NCBI GenBank assembly: GCA_963575745.1
Contig: CAUYUJ010019082.1
Coordinates: forward strand, 571,626 to 635,625
Length of the DNA: 64,000 bases
Reading direction: 5' to 3'
Origin: Prorocentrum cordatum
Lineage: Eukaryota; Sar; Dinophyceae; Prorocentrales; Prorocentraceae
The notes below the pieces were generated by a model, which searched no databases, was not told the DNA's origin, and saw only the letters and a program-made list of their open reading frames with translations. Position numbers and translations under genes: made by a program. Positions 8,721 through 19,097 of this stretch are shown here, piece by piece (position 1 is the first letter of the stretch; the number at the start of each line of letters is the position of its first letter).

Positions 8721-11472
8721 CTCCACCAGCGCCCCATACGTCTACGTCGACGGGACCCCCAAGTACCTCACGGGCAAGCACCTGGTAGGCCTCTACGAAG
8801 ACCCCCGCAGGTTGATCGTCAAAATCGATGCCCCCATGCTAACAATGGTAGTTATGGTTCTGCATGCTCCGCACGGCGACCACGGCATTGAAGAACAGAC
8901 CGTGTGGTGGGCGGACACTGCCAGGCTGTGCCATGATTTCAAGGTGCAGCTCATTTTTGCCGACGCTAATGGTAGAGTTGGCAACGTACTTTCAGATGCT
9001 GTTGGCCCGCACGGGCACCGACATAATGAGGATGCAGGAGGCGAGCTTTTTCATGCAATGCTCCTAGAGACCAGCCTCATGGCCATTACTACCCTCCCTG
9101 TATCGGCAACAGATAAGTCCTATACGTGGTTGGCCAACCAAGGCAACGAGCATCGCATCGATTACATATGCATGGACTGCACATGGTCAGCGCGTGTATA
9201 TCAGCACACCGGTCTGCACGACATGGATGACCTCAGCGCGCTCTCAGATCACCTGCCAGTGGTATGTACTATCCTGCCCAGTAGCATGCACAAAGTCAGC
9301 TCCCCTAAGCCCCAGTTTGACACCAGAGGCCTACAGGACCCCGACAAGGTGCAGCTCTTTATGTCTTTGATACGTGAAATACCGCAGGTGCACGCACATG
9401 TTGACATGAACGAGCATTTCAAGCACATACACAAGCATGTTCTACGCTGCGCGCAAGTAGCATTTCCGTCTTCTAACAAGGTCCTCATCAAGCCTCACAT
9501 CACCCCAGACATCCTACAGGCCATCCAGTACAGAAGACGGATCAGGCAGATTCTCACGACATGGAGGCGTCTGGACGGCGGTGCAGTTGAGCAGTCACTC
9601 ATGCCCCTGGACGTCGGGTCGCCAGTTTACGACTTACTCCCAGATTGTTTCAAGCTGCGCACTATCGCCGTCACGGACGGCGTCGCAGAGTTCAAGGCAG
9701 ACAATATCCGCGTGCATGAACTGATTGAGGTGCTAGTGCAGTGCCTCCGCGACACTGGAAGTTGTTTAAAGAGACTCCTCAAGGAGGCGAGAGAGCACAC
9801 CCTCGAGCAACTGCCATTGGAGGTTGAAGCCGCAGCGGACTCCTACAACCCAGGGCTTGAATGGAAGATACTCCGCCAACTTCAGAGATTCGGAGGCCGT
9901 TCCCCGAAAGGCTCCACGGACTTCCCCATTCGGATGGACTCCCAAGGGAACCTCATCCAGTCCTCCAAGGATCTTGCCCAGGAGGTCCTGAAGTTCTTCG
10001 GAGACATCGAGAATGCAGGCATCGTTGATTGGAAGGGCCTCATGATGGATTATAATCAGAACTCCAAGATCCCGTCACAAGCCCACACTAGGACTATCGA
10101 TAACATTATGCCGCTCAACTGGCTCGTCCGTAGGATCCGCAGGACCACAAGAAGCAAAGCTGGGGGCCCCGACGACATCATTAACGACCTCCTCAAACTG
10201 GACCCTGAATATTTCGCGGCACTACTGCACCCTCTTTTTGTTAAGATTGGTCTGGGCACGCGCGAACCATTGGCGTTGAAAGGAGGTTGGGCGGTGGAGG
10301 TACCTAAGAAGGGCGATCCAAGGTTGATGTCGCCGTATCGGGAGATTCTCCTGGGTTCGCACGTGGCCAAGACGCGCCACGCGTTCCTCAGAGGCAAGCT
10401 ACTGCAGGCCACCGGCCACCTCCTACATGAGATGATGATGGGAGGTCTTCAGAAGCGAGGTACAGACATCGCTTCCATAATTGCAAGAACCTTCATGCAG
10501 GCGTGCCAGGCAAACGGGTTCACGGCGCTGCTCTTGTTTACCGGCCTGCGCGCCGCCTTTTACAGCGTGCTCAGAGCACATCTCACCCAGGTTGGCCAGG
10601 ACAAGGATGGTAACAAAAGGATCCTCCAAAAAGCAGAGGTCTCTGAGGCCCTAATGCCCCTAGCAGAAGTTGCAGCAGCTAGACCAGGCATTCTGGATTC
10701 CCTCATGGGCCCCCACCTAGCAGATGCAGCTGCACAAACCCGTCAGCACACATGGTTCCAGGTCAAAGGATGCCCATTGATTGCGAAGTCCTTGTCAGGT
10801 TCCCGCCCAGGAATGGTACTGGCCGACTTAGTCTTTAACCTGGTATTTGGACCCATCCAACTTAATATTACTGAAATATTACATCAGGCTCAGGTTTTAT
10901 TTCCAATACATGAACTACCTCAGACCCCGCAGGTTTTCAGCAACCCCGAAGATGATTGGGATGACCCTGTTCGAGGTCCAGGATATGTTGATGACCTCCT
11001 CACCATGGGCGCGGTCAGGGATGTCCGTCAATGGAGCGCTACACTACAGTTCATGACAGTGGTTGTACATGAGGAGATGGTCAAGAGAGGCTTCACGATC
11101 AATTACGCCCCAGGAAAAACTGAAGCTTTAGTACTCTTCACGGGAAAGCAGATTCGGACCGCCAAACAACAACTGGCAGCCCTTCCTGGACAGATTCTGG
11201 ATATAGGAAAATATGGCATACAGTTACCCATCACCGACCAGTACAAACATCTCGGGGGTCAACTGAGCTCTCTGTCTGGCATGGGCCCTGAGTTGGCCTA
11301 CAGGTGCAAACAGATGTTGGGGCCTCTCGGAGTTTTAAAACGGTCTGTCCTTAAGCCTGCATACTTTAACCCTGAGCGCAACATGCGTTACGCACGTGCC
11401 CTATGTCTCACACGCCTTTTATATAACTGTGCCGTATGGACTCGCCTAATGTCAAGCAGAGCGAGCTTTTAG
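8721..11472 (+). pseudogene. LINE-A ORF2 part 2: endonuclease and reverse transcriptase
   Basis: Continues in the next frame. The endonuclease is completed by the Asp/Asn of LIFADANGRVG, the IDYI segment (about 9157) and the SDHLP motif (about 9247). The RT spans about 10120-11250. RT motif A reads FTGLRAAFYSV, where related dinoflagellate LINEs as I recall them have Asp in place of Gly; the codon is GGC at 10543. The catalytic YVDD box is intact at 10984. The frame ends at a TAG just after VWTRLM, where a small indel near 11450 moves the reading frame. Confidence 0.8.
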
Positions 11473-12221
11473 AACAACAGTACATTCAATGCTACAGGTC
11501 GGCACTCAAGTTGAATTATAAGGGTGACTCTGCAAGCCTCACATCAGCCTCAGGAGTCCTGTCAGAGGCCCAAGTTTTGCCTGCGCGTCTCTATGTCAGA
11601 ATACGTCGCCTCGCCTTCCTCCCTAGGCTCCTCCACCATGCTCCCCGCATGCTGTGTGCACTATTAAACGTAGCAGCGAAGCACGCAGACTCTTGGGCCA
11701 AGCTCATTGAGGAGGATCTACTGTGGCTGGCAGACATGGTAGACCTCCCAAGCTCGCTCAGACCGATTCCCCCAACTGCAGGTTGGATATATTTCATTAG
11801 ACAGTCTCGCAGGAAGTGGGCAGGACTCGTCAAGGCAGCGCAGGCACACGCATCTAGGCAGCACCTTGATAGTTTGGCGCACAGTGCATGGCACGAACGA
11901 CTTGTGCGTGTGACGCGTGATGTTGCAGCCCCAGACCCACCCTTCCTTTCCTCCCCGCCTCTCCCAATTGAATTTCCATGTTGGGACTGCGATGCCGTCC
12001 TGACCACTGCCGCATCGTGGGCAGCTCACAGGTCGAGGGACCACCCGCAGCTAGACACGGCGAGATGGTATTGTGCAGGAACCACTTGCCAGGCATGTGG
12101 CAAGAATTTCCGTTCACGCCTCAGGCTCCTAAGGCACGTGAGGCATGGATCCTCGAGGTGTTTAGGCCTTCTGTGCACACACACACACACGCAGGCTCAC
12201 GACAGAGGAGCTAGCAGCTGA
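11436..12221 (+). pseudogene. LINE-A ORF2 part 3: thumb region and zinc fingers
   Basis: Continuation of ORF2 after the frameshift near 11450 (NVKQSELLEQQYIQCYRSAL is a typical post-RT segment). Two C2H2-like fingers follow: CWDC...H...H (about 11976-12045) and CQAC...H...H (about 12087-12150), likely nucleic-acid-binding as in the C-terminus of many LINEs. A (CA)n microsatellite at 12177-12191 disrupts the frame and truncates the product. Confidence 0.7.
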
Positions 12222-12367
12222 AGAAGCCAATGACACGATAGAGTCTAAGCAGCTCCGTAATTCAGGTTTGTACCCAGAGATCGCCAAGGCCCCCCCCCTT
12301 CAGGATTATCGGCCCCTGCCTCCTTGGAGCTCCCTCCTCCCCCGTCCTCAAAGTCACGTACAGGGGT

Positions 12368-13231
12368 GTGCAGGCCAGCGATCCAGTCATACAAGTGCCT
12401 AGGTTTCCACAGAGTAGGGCATGCTATTACATATATATAGTCCCTTTTTCACGACACGCGCAGGATATCCCGCACTTCCTAACTGCAAGGCAGAACGCAT
12501 CGGGAACCCACTTTCCAGTCCTGTGCGTAGACATTTCAGAGCAAAGGTATAGGACTAAGGGGCAACTATTATGGGACCATGCTACCTCCACCTTCCTCTC
12601 CCTCCTGCGTGACGGTCGTGTTGTGGGTGTTGTGGCGTTCCTCAATCTCGACAGCTGGTCCCATGACAGAGCTCAGCCCACGAATCGCCGCAAGATTTTG
12701 AGATCCAAACTCGTGCCTTGGGGTCTCGCAACGAGTAATGCCAGAGACTGGGAGCTAGTTACAGTAGACAACTCGCACCTGAGAGCGGTGCTACTCATAT
12801 GTTGGCAAGCAGCTCTTATAGGTACCAGTGTGTTGTTGCATCTTCCCTCTCGCCCTCTGCGTCCATCAGCCCCTCACGCTTGCCCGTGGGAGCTTCCAGA
12901 GTTAAAGTTTCTGGCATCTCTCCGAGGAACCGCAGGCTGTTTCGAGTCAGCTCGGGTGCATATTGACATGTGCACCCTCGGCTCATCGGCGCAACATCCA
13001 TCCCATTTCCTAGCCCTCAATCTCCGCGCTTTTCCTGAATCCCTCAATGTTCTCATGGGAAGAGGCCGGTGCCGACACGCAGCAGGCCACATTGCAGCAG
13101 GGGAGTGCTTCCATCCCCCTCCGAGATTCTGTGCTCTAGCCGCAGATGTGTTGTTCTCTCGTGCTGTATCCGAGGCCTCGTTACAGGGAGAGGTCCCCGA
13201 GTCGCTGCAGCCTTTTACGCTGCAGACATAA
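12368..13231 (+). pseudogene. LINE-A C-terminal methyltransferase-like module
   Basis: Open frame of 287 residues downstream of the (CA)n frameshift. The pattern resembles a degenerate cytosine-C5 methyltransferase fold: a first strand and loop (YYIYIVPFSRHAQDIPHFL, equivalent to the SAM-binding motif I), VLCVDIS (motif II), GVVAFLNLDSWS where the catalytic GPPC of motif IV would lie, then PWGL, a helix with LRAVLLICWQAAL, and a strand ending VLLHLPS (cf. ENP). The catalytic Pro-Cys is absent, so catalysis is unlikely. The last part (HIDMCTLGSSAQHPSHFLALNL) has the look of a target-recognition segment. This assignment is inference from pattern only. Confidence 0.45.
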
Positions 13232-13349
13232 TGGAGGGCTGGGTAGGGTCAGGTCAGGATAGGCGGGGTCACTTCTTGCTGCTCCGCTTCAACCAGGCCC
13301 GTGCTCTCTTGCATGTTCAGACACTGCGGTCCGCCTCAATGGGAGTGAA

Positions 13350-13472
13350 GTAGTAGTAGTAGGGGGGAGGTAGGAGGGAGGAGGAGGGAGGAGGTCGGAG
13401 AGGCGGTGGAGGAGGAGGAGGAGGAGGAGGAGGAGGAGGAGGGAGGAGAAGGAGGAGGAGGAGGAACGTTTA
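13350..13472 (+). repeat. (TAG)n then (GGA)n tract after LINE-A
   Basis: (TAG)4 is followed by GGGA/GGA repeats. It may combine the 3' tail of LINE-A with the microsatellite it inserted into. Confidence 0.9.
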
Positions 13473-13779
13473 GGAACGTTACATTTCACCAGAGGCCAAA
13501 TTGGGCCCCGCACCGCAGACGATGGAAGCTAACACCGCACTCGCAACGCCGAAGCCCCATGCGCGGCCTTAACTTCCCAAGCCCTTAGATGCAGGACCCT
13601 CCCGGGGACTGATGCAGGCTCGGTTCATGAGCACCACCAGCGGCCTCCGATGCCTACTCGCTGCGTGCGGCGGCATCAAGGAGGGCTTCCTGGACACGGA
13701 CGGTTCCCCGAGGCGGGCTTTCACGACGAGGAGAAAGACCCCTCCGAATACGGCTGAGGTTTCCATTAACCTCCTCGAT

Positions 13780-14444
13780 TCTCACCTCGACAGGGCTGAC
13801 GCAGGAAGCGAGAGCCCAATAAATTTCCCGATCGAATTGAAGAAACCGCAACGAGCACAGTGCGTGATGCAATGATGGGGGACTGCATGCAACATGTGGG
13901 AGGAGTGGAGGTCCAGGGCCCCTCTACCTCCTTTCTGCAGCTCGGCAGCGGCCACAGGCACGGGCGTGGCACCGCATGCATCGAGCGACGAGCCAGCACA
14001 CGCGTCGGCGGGCCTGCACGCGCAAGGACTGGCAGCGAAGCGAAGCAGCTGGCTCTGTCCGACCACGCACAAGCAGGGAATGCAGACCCAACGGCCAGCC
14101 CAACACAACTGCAACACGTGCGGCGAAGACGCACGACGCACAGGCCGCGGCTGCAGCCGTGAGGACGGGCCGACGCGGCCCCGTGCACCGCATTGCACGC
14201 TGCAAGTCCGCCTGAGCTACAAGCTCGAGAGCTCGGCACGCCCGCCTGCGGACCACGCGCGCCTCCACATCGATGACGTCGGTGTGCGGCTCGGCCCCAC
14301 GAACCCCAGCCGCCAGCAGACCGCCGCCGTCGCGCTCGCGAGCGCATCAGCAGCAGCGTTGCCCAACGCCCGCTCGAAGTCTGACTCCGACCTGGGCAAG
14401 TGCACGTTCTCCTCCTGGTCGGTGTGCGCGGGCACCCAGACCAC
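13780..14444 (-). pseudogene. Retroelement RNase H C-terminal remnant
   Basis: Minus-strand frames include VWVPAHTDQEE followed by LGNAAADALAS (about 14395-14330), the pattern of the last half of an RNase H domain (W-V-P-x-H ... G-N-x-x-A-D). Downstream, in shifted frames, lies a basic Cys/Trp-containing tail. No RT or endonuclease is nearby, so this is a short decayed LINE fragment. The remaining sequence 13475-13780 shows no gene. Confidence 0.5.
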
Positions 14445-14629
14445 GTCGAGCTCACAGGAGCAGGAGGAGGAGGAGGAGGAGGTGGGCTACAGTGGTCTAG
14501 CGGTGTCTCATTTTCCTCTTTCAAAAATACCTCCTTCCCGTCGCGGATGGGCGACCTTCCCCCTTCCCTCCCTGTGTCTGTTGAGGCAGGCCGCGAGGTG
14601 TCAGAGCGTCCAAGATGACCCGAGGTGGC

Positions 14630-15790
14630 TCTGAGAGGGCGTCCAATGCTCCAACGCCACTCAGGAGAGCCGAAGATGGCTCAACCTAGCTTCCGATATA
14701 CCTCCAAGAGGCCCGACGAGAGCCACGAGACGATTCCAAGCGCTCTCGGAGCCCCTTCGGGACCTCCATGGACCCCACGAGAGGCCCCAATCCTTCAAAA
14801 CACCTGACGAGAATCACTAATCCCACCAGCCCTCTGGGCGTAGGTGGTCTAGAGCAGATCCTCTTCCACCCCTCCCTCTTCCCCCTTGGGGAGGGGTTTA
14901 CCCCTCCCCCTACCCCCTCCCCTGGACCTGGACGGGGGGGGGCGCTGGTAGTTAGAGCGTCCAAAACGGCCTCGGTGAGGAAGCCAAAATCATTAGTTTT
15001 ACTAGGGTTTTGGCCGATTTTGGAGGCTCCCGAGGGGCAACACTAATTAAACCCCCCCTCTTGTTTGATCGATCTCCTCCAAGATGGCCCCAAGAAGCGC
15101 CCAGGAAGCCCCAAGAGGTCCCAAGATGGCCCCAAAATGGCCCCAAGAGGCCCCCAAGAGGCCCCCCGGAGGCCCCCAAGAGACCCCCAAGAGGCCCCAA
15201 GAGCCCCCCCAGATGCACCCAAGATGCTCCAAGAGGCCTCGGCGAGAATGCCTAATCATTGATTCTACACAGGTTTTAGCCACATGGAGGCCTCTTGGGG
15301 GGGGGCACGGATTAAGATGACTCCAAGAGCGTCTGGGAGAGCCCAAAATGACCTCCAAGATGGCTCAAGATATCCCAAGATGTCTCATAATGGCTTCCTC
15401 TGTGTGCTGCCCACTTCTCTGATCGAGGCAATTCCTCTGGGCATCGTTTCTGGATGGGCTGGTGGGGATTCGCGAAGCGACAACAATTCGTGCAGTTTCA
15501 CCTTTTCGCTCCCGATGCACTGTTGACGCCTCAAGATGGCCCCAAGATGGCCCAAGAGGGGCCCAAGAGGCCTCCCAGATTGCCCAAAGAGCGCCCCTCA
15601 GCGGCCCAAGAGGGCCCCAAGAGGCGACTTTGATGGCACCAGCTGCGGGGGGGGGGGGGGGGGCGGAAATCGATGACCGCCCCTCCACCAATCGACGCCT
15701 TACAAAATGGCCCCAAGAAGCCTTACAGAGCTCCCAAGAGGGCCCCAAGAGCGCCCCACGATGGCCCTGAGGCGGTTCGCCTCCTCCTGT
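14630..15790 (+). repeat. CCAAGA(T/G)GGCCC minisatellite
   Basis: Many imperfect 10-12-base repeats of the form CCAAGATGGCCC or CCAAGAGGCCCC, interspersed with unique patches. They yield artefactual Pro/Arg-rich ORFs in all plus frames. The family recurs at 26390-27500. A poly-G run of about 19 lies at 15645-15663. Confidence 0.85.
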
Positions 15791-15799
15791 GCTGTTTGA

Positions 15800-17130
15800 G
15801 CTGTCCACGTGACAAGGTGCCGCGGCGTAGAACAATGCATGGACGAACGTGCTACACATCTGCAACAACTGCTCAATCGCAGTCAAAGCTGCCAAAAGCC
15901 TGACCCTCATGGTAAGGATCAACGGGTAAAAGAAATACAATAATATTCGGAGCGGTGTCCTCCATCTCCGCGCACAACTCCGCTGAGCCGAAAGAGAAAA
16001 GAAGCAAACCCGAAATCACTAAAACCGGTATGTATTTGCACAACTCTGCTGGGTATTGCTTGGCAGCTGCACTCTCCCGGCGCTGTGAGCCCGACAAAAG
16101 ATTGATGTCCGTACTGATAGGAACAGGTCCCAGCATTGGAAATATTGGACATACGTCTCGGAGTCTTCCGGATGAGGGGGAGGTCGAGGACGAGGAAAGA
16201 CGTGGGTTTGACACTGGGGCTCCGAGTTCGCACTGGTCGAGAATGACAAGCTCAGCCGTCGGTGAAGTCAAGATGTGTCTTACTTCAAGCAATATCCAAC
16301 TGCTTACTACGTAGGGCTCCTGCAAACACTCTGGGTGTTCCATCAAGATCCTAGCTCCCAGCGAACTCGCGAGAGCACTCGAAACGTCTACTTGGTCTCA
16401 CATTGAGCTCCCACAGCTTGGGGAACCCCAGGGAAACTCAGGAGGCCTAGCAACCCTAAGAAATAGGGTCTCCTTTGAAGGCGGTCTAGCACGGGCCATC
16501 GAGAAAAGTTCACAAGGTGGGCCCGCTATCACGGCCCACACCCACCCCTGCAGGACCAACTTGACTAACTCATGCGCTGCCTTACGCGACGCCAGTTTGT
16601 CGAGAACTTAGCTATTAGCAGCATCAATACTGAGCAACATTCGGGCCAGCCCCGACCGAGCCACCACAAGGTCAATATGGAATTGGACGTCGGTGTTCCT
16701 TCGCTACCCTGAACACAATCAAGACAAAAACGAGCTTGCTAGTATGAGGGAGAACTAATATAAGAACGGCCCTCGGGAAAGGAGGTTCCTGGAATTCATC
16801 CACTAGCCTGCCGACTGGGCGGATCCGAGCCAACCTTTCACCAATGATATCCTGAATTATGAGGCCCACGCAACGATGTGATTGGCGCTCCGCCTGCTCC
16901 GCAGACAACCCCCTCGAAGCCAACTCGACCGCAATCTGGGTGGTCCCGGCTTTCTGGGCCTGAAATTTTATTCTCTGACATTGTCGGCAGCACCATAAGC
17001 GACGCTGGCAAACATCTAGACTATCCGTGCTTAAAATGCTAGGACAACCTCAGATTCGCAAGACAACTGCCCGTTGCATGACTGGCATTTTGTGCCAGCC
17101 GTAGCTGCCCGGGCAACATCTAACGAAGGA
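15800..17130. other. No recognisable gene
   Basis: About 1.3 kb of lower-repeat sequence. Overlapping open frames at 15873-16346 (-) and 15955-16314 (+) carry no motif I recognise; 16350-17100 has only one short minus frame (16672-16923). It may be unique intergenic DNA or an old retroelement. Confidence 0.5.
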
Positions 17131-17329
17131 TGGCTTTTGGCCGCGTGCTAGGTTGGCTGGGAGGTCTGCCTCTTTCTCCTCCTCCTCATCCTCCTTGCAT
17201 TTTTCCAGGAAGCGCCCTTACTCAGGTTGCTACGACAAGAACTCGCTCCAGTTTACCGCAATATGCACGTGATACCTTTACTGATGCCTCCAGCCCACTC
17301 ACCTCCATCTCCAAGGCTGATTTCGCATC

Positions 17330-17860
17330 ACTCCTCCTCCTCCTCCCTCCTCCCTCCTCCCTCCTCCTCCTCCTCCTCCTCCTCCTCCTCCTCCTCCTCC
17401 TACGCCTCCTACGCCTCCTCCTCCTCCTCCTCCTCCTCCTCCTCCTCCTCCCCCCCTTCTCCTCCTCCTCCTCCTCCTCCTCTTCCTCTCCCTCTTCTCC
17501 TCTTCTCCTCTTCTCCTCTTCTCCTTTCCTCCTCCTCCTCCTCCTCCTCCTCCTCCCTCCTTCCTCCTCCTCCTCCTCCTCCTCCTCCTCCTCTCCTTCT
17601 CCTCCTCCACCTCCACCTCCTCCTCCACCACCTCCACCTCTACCTCCACCTCTCTGGTCTGCAAGATCATTGTGTCTTGCACACCCCCGGCAATGCCGTC
17701 CTGAGTGACGGTCTTTCGCGGTCCCCCGAGTTCCGAGTTCCGAGTTCCACCTCCTCCTCCTCCTCCTCCTCCCTCCTCCTCCGCCCTCCTCCGCCCTCCT
17801 CCTCCTCCACCCTCCTCCGCACTCCTCCTCCCTCCTCCTCCTCCTCCTCCTCCTTTTCTT
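17330..17860 (+). repeat. (TCC)n complex microsatellite
   Basis: Two TCC-rich blocks (about 17330-17650 and 17748-17855) separated by about 100 bases of non-repetitive sequence containing a threefold GAGTTCC run. Confidence 0.95.
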
Positions 17861-17990
17861 ATGTTTCTTATTATTCTGATGTTTATTATTTTTATCATTA
17901 GTTTTCTCCTTCGTATTATGATTCTTAGTATTATTCGTCTTATTATTATGATTAGTATTATCCTTAATAATCGTATTAATCTTATTATTA

Positions 17991-18073
<83 letters not shown>

Positions 18074-18117
18074 ATTATTATTATTATTATTGATATTGAT
18101 ATTATTATTATTGTTAC
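17860..18117 (+). repeat. (ATT)n microsatellite flanking LINE-B
   Basis: About 250 bases of ATT repeats ending exactly where the spliced-leader relics and LINE-B begin. The 3' end of LINE-B leads into another AAT/ATT tract (23341-23398). Confidence 0.95.
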
Positions 18118-18139
18118 GGCTCAAGGTGTTGGCTCAAGG
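18118..18139 (+). other. Double spliced-leader relic
   Basis: Reads GGCTCAAGGTGTTGGCTCAAG: two copies of the SL 3' end in tandem, the inner one retaining TTGGCTCAAG. This fits at least two rounds of trans-splicing and reintegration, each adding a leader to the previous one. Confidence 0.75.
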
Positions 18140-18230
18140 TTGGGGCCCGAGGTCGTTTTCACGAACCCAGGGCCTTTCACTTTTACCTTTTACTTGACTT
18201 CCCTACTCGCTTTCCGCTCCACTCGCACTC

Positions 18231-19088
18231 ATGTCAAAGACCCAGGGCCCAGAGGCCAAGAAGGCGATGACCGAGGCCATGCGCAAGGTGCAGGAAGAGG
18301 AGGCCGCAGCGTTGGCTTCCCTGCCGTCTGGGACGAAGGCGATCCTCGATCTCTACACCAACCGAGTGCATGCCTCCATGGACGCGCTCGTGGAGCGGGT
18401 GACCCAGCAGAATGAACCACGCTTCACGGCTATAGAAGATTCGGCGAAGGCCTTGGAGTCCAGGGTGACCAAGCTCGAGAAGCAGTTCGCCGACTCTACC
18501 TCGAGCGCCGGTGGTGGGTCATCTACTGGAGACTGGAAGCCTTCGAATATCGTCATAAAGATTTGTGAGTTCAAGGACAAGGACACCCACAAGGTCAACT
18601 TCACGGCTGTCCGCAACTGGGTGAACTCCATCAAGACGCACCTTGGGACTCAAGCTTCAGAGCTCGGTGGCCTCAAGGCGAGGACCACGGAGGACATCTA
18701 CAAAGTAGAGATCCCCGTAAACCCGGCCCACGTGGAGAGCATCAAAGACGCCATGCGCGAGACGATGACCAGCCAGAACCTGGCCATCCGCACGACTGCG
18801 GGGGTGGAGCTGTGGCCGAAGATCAACGCCGAGCAGCACCCTATCAGGATGATGCGCTACCGGACGTACGGCTCCCTGGTGGACGCGATCCAGGCGCAGG
18901 CGAGGCTGGACGGCTACGTGGTCAAGGAAGATTGGCAGAAGTCTCTGTCTGTCGAAGTGGGCAAGTTGGATGGGCCCTCCCACAGGATCGCTGGCGTGGA
19001 CGCGAACGCCTCGGTGGTCTGGGACACGGAGGTGCTACAGACCCTGGGATGGAGCAAGGAACGCCTTGTCTTGCTGATGAGGAAGTAG
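18231..19088 (+). CDS. LINE-B ORF1 (coiled-coil RNA-binding protein)
   Basis: 285 residues from ATG (MSKTQGPEAKKAM). Residues about 1-90 are Ala/Glu/Lys/Gln-rich with heptad character (FTAIEDSAKALESRVTKLEK), predicting a coiled coil, followed by a Gly/Ser hinge. The C-terminal ~190 residues begin WKPSNIVIKICEF and contain alternating strand/helix sequence that fits the RRM-plus-C-terminal-domain arrangement of L1-type ORF1 proteins. Its role would be packaging the element RNA. It ends at TAG (19086), after which the same frame continues directly into ORF2; read-through would give one polyprotein. Confidence 0.7.
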   Translation: MSKTQGPEAKKAMTEAMRKVQEEEAAALASLPSGTKAILDLYTNRVHASMDALVERVTQQNEPRFTAIEDSAKALESRVTKLEKQFADSTSSAGGGSSTGDWKPSNIVIKICEFKDKDTHKVNFTAVRNWVNSIKTHLGTQASELGGLKARTTEDIYKVEIPVNPAHVESIKDAMRETMTSQNLAIRTTAGVELWPKINAEQHPIRMMRYRTYGSLVDAIQAQARLDGYVVKEDWQKSLSVEVGKLDGPSHRIAGVDANASVVWDTEVLQTLGWSKERLVLLMRK

Positions 19089-19097
19089 GGGTGCCGA

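Larger units (their letters stand above)
5488..13345 (+). mobile_element. LINE-A: SL-headed non-LTR retrotransposon
   Basis: Plus-strand element of about 7.9 kb. Order: complete spliced leader, short leader sequence, ORF1 region (5758-7164), then a frameshifted ORF2 carrying RNase H, EEP-type endonuclease, RT, two C2H2 zinc fingers and a C5-methyltransferase-like module. The 3' end is a short (TAG)n run at about 13348-13361 leading into a GGA tract. RNase H lies before the endonuclease, which is unusual for LINEs. At least three frameshifts (about 8717, about 11450, about 12180) and a missing RT catalytic Asp show that this copy is inactive. Confidence 0.85.

Noticed and set aside
14665-14690. 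SL relic (GAAGATGGCTCAACC)
   Set aside because: The match is short and explained by the CCAAGATGGCTC minisatellite of the region.
17130-18415. Long poly-Ser/Leu/Pro and poly-Asn/Ile ORFs
   Set aside because: Direct translations of TCC and ATT microsatellites, open in several frames on both strands.
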